Assembly: GCA_019925795.1 (NCBI GenBank)
Contig: CM034309.1
Coordinates: forward strand, 16,052,729-16,116,728
Source of the DNA: Dendrobium chrysotoxum
Taxonomy: Eukaryota; Streptophyta; Magnoliopsida; Asparagales; Orchidaceae
Reading direction: 5' to 3'
Length of the DNA stretch: 64,000 nucleotides
Under the pieces are notes generated by a model. It saw only the letters and a program-made list of their open reading frames with translations, was not told the DNA's origin and did not search any database. Every line of letters begins with the position of its first letter. Position 1 is the stretch's first letter. Below are positions 10,641 to 19,683 of the stretch, piece after piece. A program made the translations under genes and the position numbers.

Positions 10641-11639
10641 GTGTGAAGTAATGCTTCCTTCTCACAGAATCTTCCAGTTTTCTTTTCCTTAAGGTCAGAC
10701 ATGAGTCATCGTGCTCTCTTCCTTAGGATTAGATCTTCTAGTGGTGGAGCACGCCCTCTATGGCACCATCCTAGATTTAAAATCCAGATCCGACCTTCTG
10801 TGGAAAGCAATGCTACCTTCCCTCAGGGTCCTCCAGTCTTCTTTTCCTTAAGAATAGATGTGAGTCATCATGCTTTCTTTCCTTAGGATTAAATCTGCCA
10901 GTGATGGATAACGCCCTCTGCGGTACCATTCTAGTTTCAAAATTCAAAACTTTAAGTCTGATCTCCTATAGGAAGCAATACTACCTACCTATGAGATCAT
11001 CCAGTTCTCTTTTCCTCAGAGTAAGTATTCTCCTTCTCTTAGGATTAGATTCCCCAGTGATGGAATAAGTCCCCTGTGGCACCATCCTGGATTCAATTTC
11101 AATTTCAAAAATCAAACTTTCTTCTCCTTAAGGTTAGGCTTTTCTCCTTCCCTTAGGATTAGACTCCTCAGTGATGGAATAAGTCCCCTGTAGCACCGTC
11201 CTGGAATCAATTTCAAATTCTAAAATTAAGCTATTCTTCTCCTTAGGGTTAAGTTTTCTTCTTCCTTCCCTTAGAATTAGATCCACTAGTGGCAGAGTAC
11301 GCCCTTTGTAGCACTGCCCTAGTATCAAAATTCAAACTTAATCCTCTATAGTTAGGAATTCTTCCTTCATATACAGTCATCCAGACCCTCTTTTTCTTTA
11401 GGGGAAGATTTTCCATCCTTTAGGATTAGATCTACTAGTGATAGAGCACGCTGTCCCCAGCACTACCTTAGTACCATTTTAGATTCATTTCCCTAGGGTT
11501 AGGTTTTCCCCTTCCTTAAAATCAAAATCCAGACTCGGTCCCCTATAGCTAGAAGTTCTTTCTTTCTATATGACCACTCAACTTCCTCTCCTTAGGGTTA
11601 GATGTTTCTTCCCTTATGATTAGATCTACTAGCGGTAGA
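10641..11639 (+). repeat. Decayed tandem repeat field with CCTTAGGATTAGAT units
   Basis: A diverged unit with CCTTAGGATTAGATC, CTAGTGGTAGAGTACGCC and GCACCATCCTAG recurs roughly every 110-190 bp (about 10726, 10883, 11037, 11151, 11269, 11418, 11606). The field resumes after element B at 21346. No coding sequence is seen. The last five bases (GTAGA, 11635-11639) are the target duplication of B. Confidence 0.75.
11635..11639. other. Target site duplication GTAGA (left of B)
   Basis: GTAGA at 11635-11639 is repeated at 21341-21345. Removing B plus one copy restores the repeat unit reading CTACTAGCGGTAGAGTATGC. Confidence 0.93.
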
Positions 11640-11890
11640 TGTTGCAAATCTGGTTTTGATGATGACAAACATGTTTCCAGTGTGTTTTGCTTGGCTAATC
11701 TGTTTCAGGCACAAAAGACCGCGAGCCACTCAAGCCAACTCAAGATCGGGTCCAAGTGTGTCAAATGTATGATTTTTCCTTTTATTGAGTCAATTGTAAT
11801 GTAACTGATCCCCTAGCTAAGTAACCTTGCACACACACACTCAGGGGGAGAGATTGAGTGAGTTAGAGTTTCTGTTCAATTTTTGTTCAG

Positions 11891-12563
11891 ATCGTCCTGG
11901 ACGATAGTTTCATCGTCCTGGACGATCCAGTTAAAACAGAAACCCTAATTAGGGCGACTAAGTTAAGAAGGTCTGATTAAGCAGATCGTCCTGGACGATC
12001 TTTGGATCGTACGGGACGATATTCTCAAATCAGAAATTCTCAGCCGCCAGATTAAGTTAGGCAAGTTTTATTTTAAGTATTTTGGTCTGATCGTCCCGGA
12101 CGATACGTGTATCGTCCTGGACGATTCATTACAATCATGCCTAAATTAGTCTAGTAATTAAGGAAAGCAATTAATGTTTAATTGATACGATCACATCGTC
12201 CTGGACGATCGCAGGATCGTCCCGGACGATCGTGCTCGTCTTGTGCCTTTCAGCTGTACGACCCGAACTGTGTACAGGATGATTTTGAGCCTTTTTGAAC
12301 TAATCGTACAGGACGATGTACCAATCGTCCTGGACGATCAAGTCATTTTTTGGTCGTCCAGCAAAGATTTCTCTAGACGACCCGAACTGTCTTCTGGACG
12401 ATTTTCCTCAATTTGTACTAATCGTCCCGGACGATCTCAGTATCGTACGGGACGATAGGAACAACTTTTTCTACTGATCATCCAGAAGAGCCTAATCGTC
12501 CAGACTGAATCAGCTGATTTTGAACTGATCGTACAGGATGATCTACCGATCATCCTGGACGAT
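11891..12563 (+). promoter_or_regulatory. U3 dyad array of element B: seven 21-bp-spaced pairs
   Basis: Dyad starts (each 15 bp): 11891/11912, 11985/12006, 12090/12111, 12195/12216, 12303/12324, 12421/12442, 12528/12549. Examples are ATCGTCCTGGACGAT and ATCGTACGGGACGAT. All seven pairs have a 6-base gap, so 21 bp centre to centre. Pairs step 94, 105, 105, 108, 118 and 107 bp. Extra spaced half-sites lie between (CTGTAC-12-GTACAG at 12254-12277; GTCGTCC at 12353 and GACGACC at 12376). The 3' LTR repeats the array at +8044. Both spacings approximate whole helical turns, which suggests dimer pairs on one DNA face. Confidence 0.85.
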
Positions 12564-12606
12564 CATGGCCGACCAGTTGAGAATTAGGGCAAATTTTAAG
12601 CCCTCC

Positions 12607-12614
12607 TATAAAAG
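12607..12614 (+). promoter_or_regulatory. LTR TATA box, element B 5' LTR
   Basis: TATAAAAG follows the last dyad by 43 bases, within CCCTCCTATAAAAG, a stretch conserved in all family LTRs (TTTAAAAG in X and Y). It is the only good TATA box between the dyad array and gag, so transcription probably starts about 25-35 bases downstream. The 3' LTR copy is at 20651-20658. Confidence 0.75.
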
Positions 12615-13298
12615 AACTTTTTCTAAAATTAAGAAAAATCTTTTGCTGCCTTCCTTCCCTGAGAAACCCTAGAGAGAAGAGAGAGTTGGGAGAGAGAGAA
12701 GAGATCTTGTGAGGGGGAGTTAGTGAGGGATTCACTAAGGTTGCTCCAAGCACGGATCAGAGTCGTCTTCTCCGCTCGTCGTCTATCGTCTAGTCGGTGT
12801 TCTTCGTGGGAGGATCATTCGCAAGAAGATCCGGGGTTCTCTGCCCGCTTCAGGTGGAAGCAAAAGGAGTTCGAAGGTTCTCTGCCTGCTTCAGGAGGAA
12901 GCGAAAGGAGGTCAGGTTCTCTGCCTCACCGTGTGGTGAAAAGGAGGTGTTTTGTACAGGCTTCTCCGCCTTGCTGTGGGAGCAAAAGGAGAGTCACTTT
13001 CGTTTAGTGCAATACCCGGAGGGGAGGCTCCGGGGAGTGGACGTAGGTCAAGTTGACCGAACCACTATAAAATCTGGTTTGCTTTTCTGATTCAGTTTTG
13101 CACTTTACTTTTCAATATAAACTGCTTGGGTGAATATCGTTGGTTGATCTTTTCATTATTGTTTACTTGTTTCCGCTGCTAAGTATCGAAAAGATTTTAG
13201 TAGTTATCGTGAAATTTTTAAATAACCAATTCACCCCCCCTCTTGGTTAGCCTCGGGACTAGTTCACTAGGGCTTAACATCCCTTTCGAACTTTCGAG

Positions 13299-13314
13299 TC
13301 GTATTAGAGCGGGA
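13299..13314 (+). other. Degraded primer binding site of element B
   Basis: It reads TCGTATTAGAGCGGGA; the family form in X is TGGTATCAGAGCGGGA. Two mismatches fall in the 12 bases that pair with the 3' end of initiator tRNA-Met. The adjacent last LTR base is also changed. Priming is probably weakened, so B may be unable to move again. Confidence 0.85.
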
Positions 13315-13352
13315 TTCAAAATTTCTGTTTAAAAACTTTTGAATTTGATCCA

Positions 13353-15056
13353 ATGGCTAACTGTAACAATCGTAATACTGCTGAAGGTTATTCTATTACC
13401 AAACCACCGTTGTTTGACAATATTCCTTTTGATTTTTGGAAAACACGCATGTCTACTTTTCTGCAATCTATTGATTATCGCATGTGGATGTTAGTTAAGG
13501 ACGGATACGAACCACCTTTTCGAATGATTAATAATGTGAAAACTGAATTGCTGTTTGCTGATTGGACGTTTGATGATCGTGATTTAGCACAGTTGAATGT
13601 AAAATGTTTGAACTATTTCTTTTGTGCTTTGAAATCTGAAGACTATATGCGTGTTTCTACTTGTACAACGGGAAAGGAAATCTGGGATAGGTTATGTATA
13701 ACATACAAAGGTACAACTGAAGTCAAACAATCTAGGTTAAACATCTTGTTACATGATTACGAACTTTTTCGCATGAAACCTAGTGAGACTATTTCAGAAA
13801 TGTACACAAGGTTCACTCAGATTGTTACCTCTTTGCATGCTTTAGGTAGAGAACTTACCAACTACGAAAGAGTGAACAAGATTCTTAGATGTTTGCCTGC
13901 TTCTTATGATGCTAAGATTACTGCTATTACTGAATCCAAAGATTTAAATACTTACTCTATTGACAGCTTACTTGGATCACTCATTGCTTACGAGCAAGGG
14001 GTGAACCAAAGGCAACTTGATGCAGGTGAACGCAAGAAAGAGAAGACCGTGGCACTAAAGGCCAAAGATTCAGATGCTAGCACTTCCGGGTCTGATAGCG
14101 ATGAAGTTGCCTTAATCACAAGGCAATTCAAAAGCTTTCTACGGAGGAAACATAAGAACTATCAGAAGTGGAACAAGGGTAAGTTCAATAAAAACTTTAA
14201 GGGTTCATCTGAATCGGTTTGTTTTGAATGCAGGAAGCCTGGACACATTAAGGCTGATTGTCCAACACTTAAAGCTCACCCAAGCAAGGAGAAGGGTGAG
14301 GAGAAACCAAAGTTCAGGAAGGACAAGAAGCGAATTCAGAAGGCGTTCTGGGCAGACTCTGCATCCGACTCTTCTGAGACTGAAGCTCAAGAGGAGGAAA
14401 CAAACTGTTGTCTGATGGCGGATGATCACCCTGGTCAGTCGGACCACGAAGAGGTATGTGAGCTAACTTACGATCAATTATTTGAAGTTTCTGAAAAAAT
14501 TCATACATCGTATAGGAAGCTTAAGAAAACTCATGCTAGTTTGAAATTAGATTATTTGACATTGCAAAAAGAGCATGATTCTGTAGTTAAAGATCATTCC
14601 ACACTTGATTCAAATCACATGTCTTTGCTTGATGAGTTTGATGAATTGAACAAAAAATATTCTGATTTAGTTTCTGAGCATGATTGTTTAAAAACCATGC
14701 ATGTTGATTTAGAAAAAGCTTTTAAAGAGTTAGATACAATAGCATGTGAAGTAGAAAGTAGCAAGGGAACCTTGAAATTTGAAATTGCCAGTTTAAAGAA
14801 AGAAAATGAGTTTTTGAAAGTAAAGATCAGTGCTTTTGAAAAGAACAAAACACCGCCTACTTTTGAACAGTTTTATGCACCGCCACCTTTTAAAAATTCT
14901 GTTGCAAGTTCATCAAAGCATGTTTCATACACTACTAGGAAGAGGCACTATCACTCACGACGTTTAGTTAATCCTTTTCCTGGTGTTAGATATTTTTTAT
15001 GTGGCATGTTAGGACACATATCACATACTTGTACTGTTCACCGTAGTATATATTAG
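13353..15056 (+). CDS. gag: Gag of element B (567 aa, ends early)
   Basis: Capsid/nucleocapsid protein of a copia virus-like particle. The copia Gag domain spans about residues 25-215. A CCHC zinc knuckle CFECRKPGHIKADC lies near residues 290-303, after a K/R-rich stretch. An acidic linker (ADSASDSSETEAQEEE) and a long heptad coiled coil (about 375-515) follow. A second, incomplete knuckle (LCGMLGHISHTC, first Cys replaced) lies near 550-565. Such a long gag is usual for SIRE elements. It ends at TAG 15054-15056, where D reads TGG (Trp). In D the frame continues about 40 codons to a TGA at the gag/pol junction. Confidence 0.92.
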   Translation: MANCNNRNTAEGYSITKPPLFDNIPFDFWKTRMSTFLQSIDYRMWMLVKDGYEPPFRMINNVKTELLFADWTFDDRDLAQLNVKCLNYFFCALKSEDYMRVSTCTTGKEIWDRLCITYKGTTEVKQSRLNILLHDYELFRMKPSETISEMYTRFTQIVTSLHALGRELTNYERVNKILRCLPASYDAKITAITESKDLNTYSIDSLLGSLIAYEQGVNQRQLDAGERKKEKTVALKAKDSDASTSGSDSDEVALITRQFKSFLRRKHKNYQKWNKGKFNKNFKGSSESVCFECRKPGHIKADCPTLKAHPSKEKGEEKPKFRKDKKRIQKAFWADSASDSSETEAQEEETNCCLMADDHPGQSDHEEVCELTYDQLFEVSEKIHTSYRKLKKTHASLKLDYLTLQKEHDSVVKDHSTLDSNHMSLLDEFDELNKKYSDLVSEHDCLKTMHVDLEKAFKELDTIACEVESSKGTLKFEIASLKKENEFLKVKISAFEKNKTPPTFEQFYAPPPFKNSVASSSKHVSYTTRKRHYHSRRLVNPFPGVRYFLCGMLGHISHTCTVHRSIY

Positions 15057-15153
15057 GTGTGGAGACTCAAACTGCCTGTTTCACAGTACAGCACGCATGT
15101 ATCGCATTCTTCTTTTCATAAGAAGGAACCCAAACCAGTTTGGGTTCCTAAGA

Positions 15154-15175
15154 CTGACATTTGATGATTTTGTAG
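15154..15175 (+). promoter_or_regulatory. 3' splice-site-like signal at the gag/pol junction
   Basis: CTGAC (15154-15158, fits the plant branch point CTRAY), TTTGATGATTTTG and TAG (15173-15175) immediately precede the pol frame (15176). D has CTGACATTTGATATTTTTGTAG and C has CTAACGTTTGATCTTTTTGCAG at the same place. The gag frame ends in TGA inside the signal. No donor site was identified, so splicing is inferred and not shown. Confidence 0.45.
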
Positions 15176-18100
15176 GTGTGCTCTCACACAAGACCTCGTG
15201 AGAGCATGTGGTACCTGGACAGCGGATGTTCTAGACATATGACTGGAGATGCAAATCAGTTCATTTCGCTGGAGGCCAGAGCTGGAGGCAAGGTTACACT
15301 TGGAGATAACACCACCAGGAAGGTGGTAGGCACAGGTATAATTGGTGATTCAAAGAACTTTATGATTGATAATATTTTGCTTGTAGATGGACTGAAACAC
15401 AACCTGCTGAGCATCAGTCAACTCTGTGACAAGGGATACAGCATCAAATTTCTGCCCACTGGCTGCATTTTAAGCTTAAATGATGAAGTTGTTTTGCAGG
15501 GGCAAAGGATCAACAACGTCTACAAGCTGGATGTAAGTAGCATTAAATCTGATAATTCAATTTGCTTAAAAACTGATGCTGATGAGTCTTGGTTATGGCA
15601 TAGGAGATTGTGTCATGCCAGTATGAAAACCCTTAGGAGAGTCACCCAAAAGGACTTAGTTAGAGGTGTGCCCAAGCTTAAGTTCACTAAGGATCACCTG
15701 TGTGATGCCTGTCAGTTGGGGAAGCAAGTCCAGTCCTCTTTTCACTCTGTTAAGGACATTAGCACCTCTAGACCTTTAGAAGTTCTTCACATGGACCTCT
15801 TTGGACCCATTAGCACTGCCAGCTTAGGGGGGAGAGTTTATGGTTTTGTGATTGTAGATGATTATTCGAGGTTCACTTGGGTTAAGTTTTTGTCACATAA
15901 ATCTGAGTCATTTGATGAGTTTAGATCTTTCTCTACTTGGATTCAGAAGAAGTTAGGATGTGAGATTATTACCATCCATAGTGATCACGGAGGGGAGTTT
16001 GAAAATGAAAGATTTGGAAGTTTTTGTGAGAATCATGGGATTAGTCACAATTTTTCAGCTCCTAGGACCCCTCAGCAGAACGGGGTAGCTGAAAGGAAGA
16101 ACATGACCTTAGTGGAAGCCGCAAGAGTCATACTTGCCGAGTATTCACTTCCAAAATACTTTTGGGCTGAAGCGGTGAACACTGCCTGTTATGTGCTGAA
16201 TAGGGTGAATGTGAGAGTCAAACTGAACAAGACACCTTATGAGATCATTAAGGGTAGAACACCAAATTTGTCCCACCTCCATGTCTTTGGCTGTAAGGTT
16301 TTCATTCTGAACAACGGGAAGTCACCCTTAGGAAAATTTGACCCCAAATCTGATGAAGGAGTGTTCTTAGGATATTCAAGTGTGGGGAAATCCTTTAGGG
16401 TGTTCAATAGGAGGACTTTGGTGGTGGAAGAAACAACCCATGTAGTGTTTGATGAATCTGATCCTAAGGAGTCTAGATCTGAAGTAGAAGATGAAGAGAT
16501 TGTTGAGGTTACCCAAGGAGTTGGAAATACAAATTTGGAGGAAAGGGTAGAACCTCAAACAGAGTTGCCTAGAGATTGGAGATATTCTTCGAGTCATCCT
16601 AAAGAACTGATCTTAGGAGACCCTTCTGAAGGTGTTAGGACTAGGCATGGACTTAGGAAGGAAGTAAGTCATTCTGCCTTTATCTCAATGACTGAACCCA
16701 CCAACATCAATCAAGCCTTGTCGGATGAGTTTTGGATTTTAGCTATGCAGGAAGAATTGAATCAATTTGTAAGGAATGATGTTTGGGAGTTAGTAGAAAG
16801 ACCTAGAAACCAAAGTATTGTGGGAACCAAGTGGGTCTTTAAGAATAAGATGAATGATTCTTGTGTGGTGGTGAGAAATAAGGCAAGATTGGTGGCTAAG
16901 GGGTATAATCAGATAGAAGGGATAGATTTTGAGGAAACTTTTGCCCCTGTAGCTAGATTAGAAGCCATTAGAGTGCTACTAGCCTTTGCCTGTTACAAGG
17001 GATTTAAGCTGTTTCAAATGGATGTCAAGAGTGCCTTTTTTAATGGGGTAATTAAAGAAGATGTTTTTGTAGAACAACCCCCAGGTTTTGAGAGTTCCCA
17101 ATATCCAAGTCATGTCTATAAATTAAAAAAGGCCTTATATGGATTGAAACAGGCACCCAGAGCTTGGTATGAGAGGCTTAGCACATTCCTGTTAGAAAGA
17201 GAGTTTGTTAAGGGGAGCGTAGACACCACCCTTTTTCTGAGGAGAATAGGAGATGACTTACTCATTGTCCAGATTTATGTTGATGATATAATTTTTGGAT
17301 CTTCTGATAAATATTTATGTGATGAGTTTTCCAAAATAATGAGTAAGGAGTTTGAGATGAGTATGATGGGAGAATTGTCCTACTTTTTGGGGTTTAGCAT
17401 AAGGCAAACGGATGATGGAACATTTCTCAATCAATCAAAATACACTAAGGACATTTTGAAGAAATATGAAATGGACAAAGCCAAGCCAATCAATACTCCC
17501 ATGCCCTCCTCAGTTCAGTTAGATATGGATTCAAATGGAAAATCTGTTGATCAGAAGAAGTATAGAGGGATAATAGGGTCACTGCTTTACCTGACTGCTA
17601 GCCGACCTGATATCATGTTTAGTGTCTGTCTTTGTGCTAGGTTTCAGGCTGATCCTAAAGAGTCCCACCTGACTGCTGTAAGAGAATTCTTAGATATCTT
17701 TTAGGGACCCCAAACCTAGGAATTTGGTACCCTAGGCACAGCACCTCTTTTGAGATCATTGGATATTCTGACTCTGACTTTGCGGGGTGTAGGGTTGATA
17801 GGAAGAGTACTTCTGGGACTTGTCAATTTATAGGACAGTCGTTAGTCTCCTGGTCCAGTAGAAAATAGAACTCAGTTGCACTTTCCACTGCTGAAGCTGA
17901 GTACATTACCTTAGGGAGTTGTGTGGCCCAAGTTCTTTAGCTGAAGCAGCAAGTCTTGGATTTAGGAGTACCTGTTGGCACAATTTCTGTTCTGTGTGAT
18001 AATACTAGTGCCATCTGTATCTCTAAGAATCCAATCCAACATTCTAGGACCAAACACATTGACATTAGGCATCACTTCATTAGGGACCATGTTATAAAAG

Positions 18101-18225
18101 GGGACATTGAGCTACACCACGTAGCAACTGAAAATCAGCTGGCTGACATATTCACTAAACCACTGGCTTTTGACTCATTCAGCATTTTGAGAACCAGATT
18201 AGGAGTGATTGATATAAATGCTTGA
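15176..18225 (+). pseudogene. pol: pol of element B (protease, integrase, RT, RNase H), frameshifted
   Basis: Open for 842 codons to 17704. Aspartic protease DSGCSRHMTG is near residue 15. The integrase zinc domain (HRRLCHASMKTL...CDACQLG) is near 140-180. The integrase D-D-E residues lie in HMDLFG (205), IHSDHGG (267) and NGVAERKN (305). RT carries YVDDIIFGS near 700. A missing T near 17679 shifts the frame. RNase H continues to 18225 (DIFTKPL) with TAG at 17866-17868 and a second TAG near 17938 (Trp codon in Y). The order protease-integrase-RT-RNase H is diagnostic of Ty1-copia. Confidence 0.93.
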
Positions 18226-19669
18226 TTCTGATGACTGCTGATTTATGATTGTTATGATTGGTATTCTGATTTCTGTTAGTTAGTTTTTTGTATTCTGTTT
18301 TCTGATTTCTGTTAGTTAGTTTTTGTATTCTGATTTCTGATTTCTGTTAGTTAGTTTTGGTTTGATTATTTGCTTTCAGTTGATTTTATTTCTTCTGCTG
18401 ATTTCTGTGTTACCCTTTTTGTTAGTTTGATTTGAGTATTTACTTTGCTATGATTTTCTACCTGTTTTTATGCTTTTCAAGATCTGATCACCGCTCACTA
18501 CTTCTAGTGATCTGAATTTTTGACTGAGAGTTTTTACCTTGTTTTGGTTTGGAAGCTGATAAGCAGTGATTGACTTAGCTGAATCTGTTAAAGGGAAGAA
18601 ACATTGATAATTATTTCTCTTCCTCTAACTCCTTTACTAGTGTGTAGTTTCTTTTGAATAAAAATCCTTTTCAAAATTAAAATGTTAGTTTTTGAAATAG
18701 AGATTATTTTATCTTCCTACAGTAATCTGCCTCATATCAATAGTATTTTTTTTTCAAAGTCTTGAGTCATTAGTTTGATTTTCTAAACCAAGTGATTGCA
18801 TTTATCATATGTTGTATGGATTTTGTTTTGTGAATCGTTCTTCCTTACTGCGGAGAGTCATCTCCTATGTCTGGAAGATAATCTCACAGCTGAGACTCTT
18901 TAATGATTATGAAAAGGAGAAAGCTTATAAAAGATGCGCAGTGCGCCAGATAATTTGAAAAAGAGGCATAAAATGAGCCCAAAACTGAAAAGATGCGAAA
19001 TTGCCAAATTGGATACACAAAGTGTATCAAAAATCAAAAGATGCGCAAAGCGCCAACCAATTTGAAAAAGAGGCACAAAATGAGCCCAAAACAAGCTTTC
19101 TTTCCTTTTAGATTGTTAAATATCTTAGAGGAATCTGTGCGCCACTTAATATTTTCAAAAACTTGAGTTTTGAAAATTATGACTTCTGATTTTTTACTTT
19201 GTAACACTATTATATCAGATATTTTTCTGGAACAAGGCTTGAAAGGATCCCTTTTCAAATCTAATGTCTCTTCTTTTGAATCGGATTTTTGTGTTGAAAG
19301 AGGTTTGCATCGATAAGGTGCCCGGGGTCGGAGTTCTGAAAGTTGATTATTTCCAACCTTTTTTTTGGATTTCAGCGCTGTCAATCGTCCTGTCATTGAT
19401 TTTTGAATCTAAAATCAAGGAAAAATTTTGATTTTCCTGTTTTGTAGTTGTTTTATTTTATGTTTTATTTCCGTGTTATGTTTTTCGCTCCTCCTTTTTG
19501 TGATGTCAAAAGGGGGAGTCAGTTGTAGTCGTGTCTGTTTCTATTTTCTGAGTCATGCTTCATGTATTGTTTTAGCTGTTAAATGAAAATTTAAAAAAAA
19601 AATATTTGTTTGTTGGATCTCCTAGTTTACTTTTAATTTCAGACTACTTTACAAATGTTTGCCATCATC
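18226..19669 (+). other. Spacer of element B with deletion of array and extra ORF
   Basis: It matches the Y and D spacer through two GCGC-containing units (about 18925-19090) up to near 19430. It then jumps to sequence that follows the extra ORF in Y (GTGTTATG, CTCCTCCTTTTTGTGATGTCAAAAGGGGGAG). About 1.7-2 kb carrying the internal dyad array and the ORF are missing. Nothing coding is left. Confidence 0.75.
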
Positions 19670-19683
19670 AAAAAGGGGGAGAT
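19670..19683 (+). other. Polypurine tract of element B
   Basis: AAAAAGGGGGAGAT lies directly before the 3' LTR. Confidence 0.9.

Larger units (their letters stand above)
11640..13296 (+). repeat. 5' LTR of element B (1657 bp)
   Basis: It starts TGTTGCAAATCTGG. The last base is G (CTTTCG) where the 3' LTR has A (CTTTCA), so the terminal CA is damaged. U3 runs to the TATA box at 12607; the transcribed leader with two GGTTCTCTGCC-type units (12832-12935) follows. The inner end has AAATAACCAATTCACCCCCC and TTGGTTAGCCTCGGG, shared by all family LTRs. Confidence 0.95.

Noticed and set aside
10234..10692. 152-codon frame with repeated LILY(I/V)(K/E)QVS-type units
   Set aside because: Product of the 48-bp tandem repeat (16 codons per unit) overlapping an LTR end; no domain.
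11891..12563. Dyad array as a CRISPR array
   Set aside because: Plant DNA, repeats are 15-bp palindromes in pairs with 6-base gaps and conserved, not variable, spacers; no cas genes.
11891..12563. Dyads as hammerhead ribozymes or tRNA genes
   Set aside because: No conserved CTGATGA...GAAA core in order and no cloverleaf; dyad arms are only 7 bp with a 1-base centre.
13994..14848. Minus-strand frames within gag of B
   Set aside because: Shadows of the gag reading frame on the other strand.
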